Under the pieces are notes generated by a model that saw only the letters and a list, made by a program, of their open reading frames with translations, was not told the DNA's origin and searched no databases. The translations under genes and the position numbers were made by a program. Positions 7,397-12,505 of a stretch of 12,505 bases of DNA are shown in pieces. This DNA is from Acidobacteriota bacterium (GTDB taxonomy: Bacteria > Acidobacteriota > Vicinamibacteria > Vicinamibacterales > Vicinamibacteraceae): positions 1 through 12,505 of the forward strand of contig JAEZDP010000312.1 in assembly GCA_023418055.1 (NCBI GenBank), in the 5' to 3' direction. Numbering within the stretch: the first letter of the stretch is position 1; the number at the start of each line of letters is the position of its first letter.

Positions 7397-7933
7397 ATGT
7401 CTCGTATTGGTAAGAAGCCCATTCCCGTGCCCAAGGGCGTGGACGTGACGGTCAAGGAGGGCGTGGTCGAGGTGAAGGGGCCGAAGGGCCAGCTCGCCCA
7501 GGCCTACCCGGCGGCGATCCGCTTCGAGCTCGTGGACGGCCAGTTGCACGCCCGCGCGGGCGACACCCGCGAGCAGAAGCAGTTCCACGGCCTGGCGCGG
7601 ACGCTGGTGGCCAACGCCGTGACCGGCGTGTCCGACGGGTTCAAGCGCGAGCTCGACATCGTCGGCGTGGGGTATCGCGCCGAGGTCAAGGGCCGCGACG
7701 TGCACTTCGCCCTGGGCTACTCGCACCCGGTGGTCTTCCCGCTGCCCCAGGGCATCGACGTGACCATCGACAAGCAGACGCACCTGGTGGTGAGCGGGAT
7801 CGACAAGCAGCTGGTGGGCCAGGTGGCCGCCAACATGCGTTCGCTGCGCAAGCCGGACCCCTACAAGCAGAAGGGCGTGCGGTACACCGGCGAAGTGCTG
7901 AAGAAGAAGGCCGGCAAGACCGGCGCGAAGTAG
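7397..7933 (+). CDS. rplF: 50S ribosomal protein L6
   Basis: This encodes 178 residues (usual 176-180). It starts [17 protein letters not shown] and has the two tandem L6 folds; the C-terminal signature [14 protein letters not shown] is near residues 154-167. Its end is the usual lysine-rich tail. L6 binds helix 97 of 23S rRNA next to the sarcin-ricin loop and L7/L12 stalk base and is required late in 50S assembly. The ribosome binding site AGAAGGAT lies upstream of ATG 7397. The 45-nt gap to rplR contains a 6-bp hairpin. Confidence 0.97.
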   Translation: MSRIGKKPIPVPKGVDVTVKEGVVEVKGPKGQLAQAYPAAIRFELVDGQLHARAGDTREQKQFHGLARTLVANAVTGVSDGFKRELDIVGVGYRAEVKGRDVHFALGYSHPVVFPLPQGIDVTIDKQTHLVVSGIDKQLVGQVAANMRSLRKPDPYKQKGVRYTGEVLKKKAGKTGAK

Positions 7934-7950
7934 GCGCCGACCCGGTCGGC
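7930..7950 (+). repeat. Hairpin after rplF, possible degenerate REP-like element
   Basis: GTAG at 7930-7933 includes the rplF stop. Two bases later GCCGAC (7936-7941) and GTCGGC (7945-7950) form a perfect 6-bp stem with loop CCG. Unlike the elements at 4524, 8380 and 9175 the stem is not flush with GTAG, and the GTAG is explained by an AAG-TAG gene end, so REP identity is doubtful. No T-run follows. Confidence 0.3.
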
Positions 7951-7978
7951 AAGTCAACGGGCAGCGGGAGAACGTGCC

Positions 7979-8353
7979 GTGAAGATCGAAACGAAGAAGG
8001 ACCGACGACTGCGGGTGCGGCTGCGCCAGCGCAAGCGCTTCACCGGCAATGCCGAGCGGCCGCGGCTGTCGGTGTTCCGCAGCGTCTCGCACATCTACGT
8101 GCAGGCGATCGACGATGCCACGGGGACGACGGTGGCATCGGCCAGTTCCATCGAGGCGGGCGTCAAGGCCCAGCTGAGCGGCGACACCCGCAGCGGCAAC
8201 ACCGCCGGGGCTGCCGCGGTGGGCCGCATCGTCGCCGAGCGGTTGAAGGAGAAGGGCATCACGCGCGTGGTGTTCGACCGCGGAGGCTTCCTGTATCACG
8301 GCCGCGTGCGTGCCGTGGCCGAGGCGGCGCGCGAAGCCGGTCTCGAGTTCTGA
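7979..8353 (+). CDS. rplR: 50S ribosomal protein L18
   Basis: This encodes 124 residues (usual 115-122) and starts at GTG 7979; no in-frame ATG lies in the N-terminal region, and GGGAGAA is 7-12 nt upstream. [20 protein letters not shown] and [28 protein letters not shown] are the L18 core and the canonical C-terminus. L18 binds 5S rRNA together with L5 and brings it to the 50S central protuberance. After the TGA (8351-8353) the same frame meets a second stop, TAG 8381-8383, which belongs to a candidate REP element. Confidence 0.96.
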   Translation: MKIETKKDRRLRVRLRQRKRFTGNAERPRLSVFRSVSHIYVQAIDDATGTTVASASSIEAGVKAQLSGDTRSGNTAGAAAVGRIVAERLKEKGITRVVFDRGGFLYHGRVRAVAEAAREAGLEF

Positions 8354-8379
8354 GCAGCGTGGACACGGCTTCTAACCAG

Positions 8380-8404
8380 GTAGGGACGGCTCGCCGAGTC
8401 GTCC
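8380..8404 (+). repeat. Candidate REP element B (rplR-rpsE gap)
   Basis: GTAG (8380-8383, preceded by G) is directly followed by a 21-nt palindrome at 8384-8404. The arms GGACGGCTC and CGAGTCGTC(C) pair over 9 bp, including one G.T wobble, around the 3-nt loop GCC. From 8379 to 8405 it matches 9174-9200 at 23 of 27 positions. The layout (GTAG foot, GC-rich imperfect stem, short loop, extragenic position) fits REP elements. It ends 6 nt before the GAGGG ribosome binding site of rpsE and leaves that site free. There is no T-run. Confidence 0.6.
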
Positions 8405-8419
8405 GGTCACGAGGGCAGC

Positions 8420-8935
8420 ATGTTTGAATTCCGGGAACGGATTGACGCCAGCCAGCTCGAGTTGAAGGACACCGTGGTGTCGATCAACCGCGTCACGAAG
8501 GTGGTCAAGGGCGGCAAGAACCTCAGCTTCAGCGCGCTGGTCATCGTCGGTGACGGCAACGGCCATGTGGGCTTCGGCATGGGGAAGGCCAAGGAAGTGC
8601 CGTCGGCCATCAAGAAGGGCATCGAGGCGGCCAAGAAGTCGCTCATCCGCGTGCCGCTGAAGGGGACGACCGTGCCGCACGAGATCGTGGGCCGCTTCGG
8701 GGCGGGCCGCGTGCTGCTCAAGCCGGCGCCCGAGGGCACGGGCATCATCGCGGGCGGTGCCGTCCGCGCGGTGGTCGAGGCGGCGGGCATCCAGAACATT
8801 CTCACCAAGTCGCTCGGCTCGGCCAACGCGCACAACGTGGTGCGCGCGACCTTTGCCGGCCTGAGCGGGCTGAAGGACCCCTCGTCGATTGCGCGCCTGC
8901 GCGGCAAGTCGGTCGAGGACCTGGTCCACGCATAG
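8420..8935 (+). CDS. rpsE: 30S ribosomal protein S5
   Basis: This encodes 171 residues (usual 162-175). The dsRNA-binding-like N-terminal S5 domain covers about residues 10-75, with [34 protein letters not shown] including the loop where spectinomycin-resistance changes are found elsewhere; it looks wild type. The C-terminal domain has [32 protein letters not shown]5 lies at the mRNA entry tunnel with S3 and S4 and affects decoding accuracy. The ribosome binding site GAGGG is about 5 nt before ATG 8420. The 66-nt gap before it carries candidate REP element B. rpmD follows after 9 nt. Confidence 0.97.
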   Translation: MFEFRERIDASQLELKDTVVSINRVTKVVKGGKNLSFSALVIVGDGNGHVGFGMGKAKEVPSAIKKGIEAAKKSLIRVPLKGTTVPHEIVGRFGAGRVLLKPAPEGTGIIAGGAVRAVVEAAGIQNILTKSLGSANAHNVVRATFAGLSGLKDPSSIARLRGKSVEDLVHA

Positions 8936-8944
8936 GACACGACC

Positions 8945-9178
8945 ATGGCCGACTCGACTTCAACCCGCCGGCAGAAGCCCGCCACGCGCACCGCGCCGTC
9001 GGGCCCCACGCTCAAAGTGACGCTGGTGCGCAGCACCATCGGCTTCGATCGCAAGCAGGGCAAGATCGTGCAGGGCCTCGGCCTGCGCAAGATCGGCCAC
9101 ACCGTCGAGGTGCTCGACCATCCGGCCATGCGCGGCATGATCCAGAAGGTGCGCCACCTCGTCACGGTGGAAGGGTAG
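8945..9178 (+). CDS. rpmD: 50S ribosomal protein L30, with N-terminal extension
   Basis: This encodes 77 residues; bacterial L30 is usually about 58-62. The L30 core starts near residue 22 (LKVTLVRSTIGFDRKQGKIVQGLGLRKIGHTVEV) and ends RGMIQKVRHLVTVEG. The first 21 residues are a polar Ser/Thr/Arg/Pro-rich tail that is not part of the fold. The start ATG 8945 is supported by AGGAC (8934-8938) and by the absence of an ATG or GTG at the core boundary. L30 binds 23S rRNA near the 5S region and is dispensable in some bacteria. The TAG stop (9176-9178) is part of the GTAG foot of candidate REP element C. Confidence 0.95.
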   Translation: MADSTSTRRQKPATRTAPSGPTLKVTLVRSTIGFDRKQGKIVQGLGLRKIGHTVEVLDHPAMRGMIQKVRHLVTVEG

Positions 9179-9199
9179 GGACGCCGCTCCGAGGCGTCC
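9175..9199 (+). repeat. Candidate REP element C (rpmD-rplO gap)
   Basis: GTAG (9175-9178, preceded by G) is directly followed by GGACGCC (9179-9185) and GGCGTCC (9193-9199), a perfect 7-bp stem around GCTCCGA. It aligns with element B over 27 nt with only 4 differences. One stem position reads G.T in B and C-G here, a pairing-preserving change, and the other three lie in the central part. The GTAG overlaps the rpmD stop codon. No T-run follows. Confidence 0.6.
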
Positions 9200-9207
9200 G
9201 ACATGTC

Positions 9208-9224
9208 CAGGGGAGCATCCCCTG
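9208..9224 (+). other. Second hairpin upstream of rplO
   Basis: CAGGGGA (9208-9214) and TCCCCTG (9218-9224) form a perfect 7-bp stem with loop GCA. It starts 9 nt after REP candidate C and ends 6 nt before the rplO ribosome binding site GGAAGA. It has no GTAG foot and no CTAC on its 3' side, so it does not form an evident REPIN pair with element C. No T-run follows. Confidence 0.45.
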
Positions 9225-9230
9225 TCGATT

Positions 9231-9236
9231 GGAAGA
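9231..9236 (+). promoter_or_regulatory. Ribosome binding site of rplO
   Basis: GGAAGA lies 5 nt before ATG 9242 and decides the rplO start. The in-frame ATG at 9203 would add 13 residues unlike any L15 and would place the initiation region between the two intercistronic hairpins with no Shine-Dalgarno sequence before it. Confidence 0.8.
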
Positions 9237-9241
9237 CCATC

Positions 9242-9688
9242 ATGGATCTCAGCGATCTGAAACCCCCGACAGGCGCCACCCACTCGAGCAAGCGGGTGGG
9301 CCGCGGCCAGGGGTCGGGCAACGGCAAGACGGCAGGACGGGGCCACAAGGGCGCCAAGTCGCGTTCGGGCTTCAAGCGCAAGCGCGGGTTCGAGGGCGGC
9401 CAGATGCCGCTGCATCGACGCCTGCCCAAGCGCGGGTTCACCAACCCGTTCCGCCAGGCGTATGCGGTGATCAACCTCGATCAGCTCGACAAGCTGTTCG
9501 ACGCCAACGCCGAGGTGACGCCCGAGGTGCTGCACGCCAACGGCCTCGCGCAGGGCAGCCAGCGCATCAAGGTGCTGGGGCGTGGCGAGATCGGCAAGGC
9601 CCTCTCGGTGAAGGCGCACAAGTTCAGCGGAGCGGCCGCCGAGAAGATTCAGGCGGCGGGCGGCTCGGCCGAGACGATCGCGGGTTGA
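9242..9688 (+). CDS. rplO: 50S ribosomal protein L15
   Basis: This encodes 148 residues (usual 144-150) from ATG 9242, giving [22 protein letters not shown], the normal L15 start. The frame is open back to an ATG at 9203, which I reject. The Gly/Arg/Lys-rich N-terminal arm (about residues 15-45, [20 protein letters not shown]) threads into 23S rRNA; the globular part starts near [43 protein letters not shown] is the C-terminal L15/L18e signature region. L15 is a late 50S assembly protein. secY begins 18 nt downstream. Confidence 0.96.
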   Translation: MDLSDLKPPTGATHSSKRVGRGQGSGNGKTAGRGHKGAKSRSGFKRKRGFEGGQMPLHRRLPKRGFTNPFRQAYAVINLDQLDKLFDANAEVTPEVLHANGLAQGSQRIKVLGRGEIGKALSVKAHKFSGAAAEKIQAAGGSAETIAG

Positions 9689-9706
9689 GACGGCAGGTAG
9701 CCATCG

Positions 9707-11092
9707 ATGGATAGCTTGAGGAACATCTTTGCCGTCCCGGAGCTGCGTGCCCGGGTGCTGTTCGCGCTGGCGCTGCTCGGCGTGTTCCGCATCGGCCACC
9801 ACATCCCGACGCCCGGTGTGAACACCGAGGCGCTGGCGTTGCTGGCCGAGCAGGCGCAGGGGACGATGTTCGGGCTGTACGACATGTTCTCGGGTGGGAA
9901 CCTGTCGCGCGTGACGATCTTCGCGCTGGGCGTGATGCCCTACATCAGCGCGTCCATCATCCTGCAGCTGCTCACGGTGGTGTGGCCGTACCTCGAGCGG
10001 CTGTCGAAGGAAGGCGAGCTGGGGCGGCGCAAGATCACCCAGTACACCCGCTACGGGACGATTCTGCTGTCGGTCATCCAGGCGGCCAGCATCGCGATCT
10101 TCCTCGAGCGGCAGACCAACATCGCGGGCGGACTGCCCCTCGTGTACGACCCGGGCTGGGCCTTCCGGTTCATGACCGTGCTGACGCTGACGACCGGGTC
10201 GGTGTTCGTGATGTGGCTGGGTGAGCAGATCACCGAGCGGGGCATCGGCAACGGCATGTCGCTCATCATCTACGCCGGCATCGTCGTCGGGCTGCCGCGT
10301 GCGGTGATGACCACGCTCGACCAGCTGCAGACGGGCGAGATCGGCCTCATCCGGCTGACCCTGCTGGTGCTGCTGATGGTGGGGGTGGTGGCGGCCATCG
10401 TCTACGTGGAACGTGCCCACCGGAGGGTGACGGTGCAGTACGCCAAGCGTGTGGTCGGGCGACGGCAGTATGGCGGGTCGAGCACGCACATTCCGCTGAA
10501 GGTGAACACGGGCGGCGTGATGCCGGTGATCTTCGCCTCGTCGCTGCTGGCCTTCCCGGCGACCATTGCCGCGGTCTTTCCCCCAGAGAGCTGGGTGCAG
10601 GGCGTGGCGCAGCAGTTGTCGTGGGGCATGCCGCTCTACAACCTGCTGTACGTCGTGATGATCGTGTTCTTCGCGTACTTCTACACGGCCATCGTCTTCA
10701 ATCCGGACGATGTGGCGGAGAACATGCGCAAGTACGGCGGGTTCGTGCCGGGCATCCGTCCAGGCAAGCGGACGGCCGAGTACATCGACACGATCCTGTC
10801 GCGGATCACGCTCGTCGGCGCGCTGTACCTGGCGATGGTGGCGATTCTGCCCGAGTTCCTCATCACCGGCTTCAAGGTGGCGCCGATTCCGTTCATCGGC
10901 GAGAGCCTGGATGCGGCGATGCCGTCGTGGGTCACCAACGGGCTGGGTGTGACGTTCTACTTCGGCGGCACGTCGCTGCTCATCATCGTGGGCGTGGCGA
11001 TGGACACGGTGCAGCAGGTGGAATCGCAGCTCATCATGCGCCACTACGATGGCTTCATGAAGAAGGCGCGCATCCGGGGTCGGAGAGGATAG
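9707..11092 (+). CDS. secY: Preprotein translocase subunit SecY
   Basis: This encodes 461 residues (usual 430-445). SecY is the channel of the SecYEG translocon in the inner membrane. Ten membrane segments can be placed near residues 16-34, 68-92, 115-133, 153-172, 181-199, 213-233, 268-291, 308-330, 366-386 and 418-433. The plug region is around [16 protein letters not shown] (55-70); GERGIGNG-type TM4-TM5 loop reads [17 protein letters not shown]. The cytosolic loop with [23 protein letters not shown] (331-353) contacts SecA and the ribosome. The C-terminus is [21 protein letters not shown]. Extra length lies in the periplasmic loop between TM9 and TM10 (about 388-415). GGCAGGTAG upstream of ATG 9707 is the likely ribosome binding site. 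Location after rplO is standard; adk begins 9 nt later. Confidence 0.98.
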   Translation: MDSLRNIFAVPELRARVLFALALLGVFRIGHHIPTPGVNTEALALLAEQAQGTMFGLYDMFSGGNLSRVTIFALGVMPYISASIILQLLTVVWPYLERLSKEGELGRRKITQYTRYGTILLSVIQAASIAIFLERQTNIAGGLPLVYDPGWAFRFMTVLTLTTGSVFVMWLGEQITERGIGNGMSLIIYAGIVVGLPRAVMTTLDQLQTGEIGLIRLTLLVLLMVGVVAAIVYVERAHRRVTVQYAKRVVGRRQYGGSSTHIPLKVNTGGVMPVIFASSLLAFPATIAAVFPPESWVQGVAQQLSWGMPLYNLLYVVMIVFFAYFYTAIVFNPDDVAENMRKYGGFVPGIRPGKRTAEYIDTILSRITLVGALYLAMVAILPEFLITGFKVAPIPFIGESLDAAMPSWVTNGLGVTFYFGGTSLLIIVGVAMDTVQQVESQLIMRHYDGFMKKARIRGRRG

Positions 11093-11101
11093 GCAACGTC
11101 G

Positions 11102-11776
11102 TTGGCACAACCGGGACTCAATGTCGTCATGCTCGGCCCCCCCGGGGCGGGCAAGGGGACGCAGGCGCAGCGACTGGCGCGTACCTACGGGGTGCCCAAG
11201 ATCTCGACCGGTGACATCCTGCGGGAAGCGGCCGCGCAGGATTCGCCGCTCGGTCGCCAGGTGCGCGAGCGCATCGACCAGGGCCACCTCGTCAGCGACG
11301 ACGTGGCCATCGAGATCGTCCGGGACCGGCTCACTCGACAGGACGTGTCGAAAGGGTTTATCCTTGATGGTTTCCCGCGGACGGTCGGACAGGCCGAGGC
11401 GCTGGGAACCATGATGGAAGGGCGGGGCGCGCTGGTGGTGCTGCACATGGTGGTACCCGCCGAGGTGCTGGTGGGGCGGCTGCACAGCCGGCGCATCTGC
11501 AGTGTGTGCGGGGCCAACGCGGATCCGTCGGCCCCCGACGCCACGCAGTGCGGGCAGTGCGGCGGGGATCTGGTGCAGCGCACTGACGATGGCGAGGCGG
11601 TCGTGCGCAACCGCCTGGACGTGTACGACCGACAGACGCGGCCGCTGGTGGAGTACTACCGGACGAGTCCGACGTTCTTCGAGATCGATGCCGACCAGGT
11701 GCCCGACAGGGTGGGCGAGGCGATGCGGGCGGCGATCGACCAGACGCTGACGGCGGCGGGAGGGCGGTGGCCGTGA
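11102..11776 (+). CDS. adk: Adenylate kinase, zinc-LID type
   Basis: This encodes 224 residues (usual 210-220) and starts at TTG 11102, because the first in-frame ATG lies inside the first beta strand (codon 10). AGG in ATAGGCA is about 8 nt upstream. The enzyme catalyses ATP + AMP = 2 ADP in the cytoplasm. Seen are the P-loop GPPGAGKGT (12-20), the AMP-site STGDILR (35-41), DGFPRT (89-94) and RNRLDVYDRQT (169-179). The LID holds four cysteines, Cys133, Cys136, Cys150 and Cys153, fitting a structural zinc site. The stretch between the two pairs is shorter than usual and lacks the common YHxxFxPP element. It overlaps map by 4 nt (GTGA). Confidence 0.96.
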   Translation: MAQPGLNVVMLGPPGAGKGTQAQRLARTYGVPKISTGDILREAAAQDSPLGRQVRERIDQGHLVSDDVAIEIVRDRLTRQDVSKGFILDGFPRTVGQAEALGTMMEGRGALVVLHMVVPAEVLVGRLHSRRICSVCGANADPSAPDATQCGQCGGDLVQRTDDGEAVVRNRLDVYDRQTRPLVEYYRTSPTFFEIDADQVPDRVGEAMRAAIDQTLTAAGGRWP

Positions 11777-12505
11777 TCACGCTGCGGTCGGCAGACGAGC
11801 TCGTGAAGCTCCGTGCGGCCAATCAGCTCGTGGCGACCATCCTCGCCGAGTTGCGGCGGATGGCGGTGCCTGGCGCGACGACGGGCGAGATTGACGCCGA
11901 AGCGGAGCGTCTGGTGCGTGCCGCGGGCGCCGAGCCGGCGTTCAAGGGGTATCGGGGGTTCCCGGGCACGATCTGTGCGTCGGTGAACCACGAGGTGGTG
12001 CACGGGTTTCCGTCCACGCGTCCGCTGGTTGAGGGCGACATCCTCTCGGTGGACATGGGCGTGAAGCTCGAGGGGTACTACGGCGACTCGGCCGTGACGG
12101 TGCCGGTCGGGAGGATTTCGACGGCGGCGGAGCGGTTGCTGGAGGTGACCGAGGCGTCGTTGTACGCGGGGATTGACGCGGTGCGGGTGGGCGGCCGGGT
12201 GTCGGACATCGGGCATGCCATTCAGCAGCACGTCGAGGCGCACGGGTTCTCGGTGGTGCGCGAGTTCGTGGGGCACGGCATCGGCACGAAGCTGCACGAA
12301 GAGCCCCAGGTGCCCAACTACGGCCCTCCGGGGCGCGGGCCGCGTCTGGCCGAGGGCATGGTGCTGGCCATCGAGCCGATGGTCAACGAGGGTCGCGCGG
12401 CGGTCCGGGTGTTGTCGGACGGCTGGACCGCGGTGACGGTGGACGGCATGTTGTCGGCCCACTTCGAACACACGGTGGCCGTCGGGGCCGCCGGGGGCCG
12501 GGGGG
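11773..12505 (+). CDS. map: Type I methionine aminopeptidase (3' end outside window)
   Basis: The frame runs from GTG 11773 to the window end, giving 244 residues of a family of about 248-265, so only a few C-terminal residues are missing. It removes the N-terminal methionine from nascent proteins. All active-site residues are seen: His77 (VVHGFP), the metal ligands Asp94 (SVDMG), Asp105 (YYGDSA), His168 (GHGIG), Glu201 (AIEPM) and Glu232 (FEHTVAV). It is a short form without an N-terminal zinc-finger extension. The GTG start shares the GTGA overlap with the adk stop, and GGGAGGG lies about 8 nt upstream; MITLRSADELVKLRAAN is a normal start for the family. Its place after secY-adk is common, often followed by infA. 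Confidence 0.96.
   Translation, partial: MITLRSADELVKLRAANQLVATILAELRRMAVPGATTGEIDAEAERLVRAAGAEPAFKGYRGFPGTICASVNHEVVHGFPSTRPLVEGDILSVDMGVKLEGYYGDSAVTVPVGRISTAAERLLEVTEASLYAGIDAVRVGGRVSDIGHAIQQHVEAHGFSVVREFVGHGIGTKLHEEPQVPNYGPPGRGPRLAEGMVLAIEPMVNEGRAAVRVLSDGWTAVTVDGMLSAHFEHTVAVGAAGGRG

Noticed and set aside
6743..8299. A 518-codon open frame on the minus strand opposite rpsN-rplR
   Set aside because: Antisense shadow of rpsN, rpsH, rplF and rplR with the same biased composition; no start signals of its own were seen.
8384..8404. Hairpins in the gaps as intrinsic terminators or attenuators
   Set aside because: None is followed by a run of T residues, and the downstream genes have to be expressed with the upstream ones.
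9175..9224. A REPIN (two inverted REPs) formed by element C and the hairpin at 9208-9224
   Set aside because: The second hairpin has a different arm sequence and no CTAC on its 3' side, so it is not an inverted partner.
8960..11485. An 841-codon open frame on the minus strand across rpmD-adk
   Set aside because: Same artefact: antisense to rpmD, rplO, secY and adk, with a low-complexity His/Arg-rich translation and no domain.
1..12505. A new defence, secretion or biosynthetic system hidden in the cluster
   Set aside because: All 25 genes are recognised housekeeping genes in standard order, with no extra gene, no foreign-looking block and no gap above 90 nt. The only unexplained signal is in the intercistronic hairpins.

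Overview
The window is one uninterrupted run of 25 plus-strand genes: the end of tuf, then the S10 and spc ribosomal-protein clusters fused together, then secY, adk and the start of map. The order is tuf(3' end)-rpsJ-rplC-rplD-rplW-rplB-rpsS-rplV-rpsC-rplP-rpmC-rpsQ-rplN-rplX-rplE-rpsN-rpsH-rplF-rplR-rpsE-rpmD-rplO-secY-adk-map(5' part). All 22 ribosomal-protein genes look intact, full length and in the order common to most bacteria. Intercistronic gaps are at most 90 nt. Several junctions overlap (rplP/rpmC, rplX/rplE, adk/map). I see no intrinsic terminator, no convincing internal promoter, no RNA gene, no insertion sequence and no CRISPR array. No stretch over 300 bases lacks a gene.

The organism is a high-GC bacterium. 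S14 is the short zinc-binding form (CxxC...CxxC) and adenylate kinase has a four-cysteine LID. SecY carries an extended loop between TM9 and TM10 ahead of the [10 protein letters not shown] helix. From memory of such sequences I lean towards Acidobacteriota (Vicinamibacteria-like), but this is an inference without a search.

The genes work together simply. EF-Tu delivers aminoacyl-tRNA. The r-proteins build both ribosomal subunits. SecY is the membrane channel for nascent secretory and membrane proteins. Adk balances adenine nucleotides. Map removes the initiator methionine from nascent chains.

The region is conserved housekeeping DNA and I found no new multi-gene system. The part that ordinary annotation does not explain is between the genes. 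Three of the larger gaps (rpsC-rplP, rplR-rpsE, rpmD-rplO) hold a GGTAG sequence joined directly to a GC-rich hairpin. The last two are 23/27 identical over 27 nt and show one compensatory stem change. A GTAG tetranucleotide at the foot of a hairpin is the known architecture of REP (repetitive extragenic palindromic) elements mobilised by RAYT/TnpA_REP transposases, so these are candidate REP elements inside an essential operon. In one of them the GTAG also supplies the stop codon of rpmD. Other hairpins lie in the rpsJ-rplC and rplF-rplR gaps and around the rpmC stop codon.
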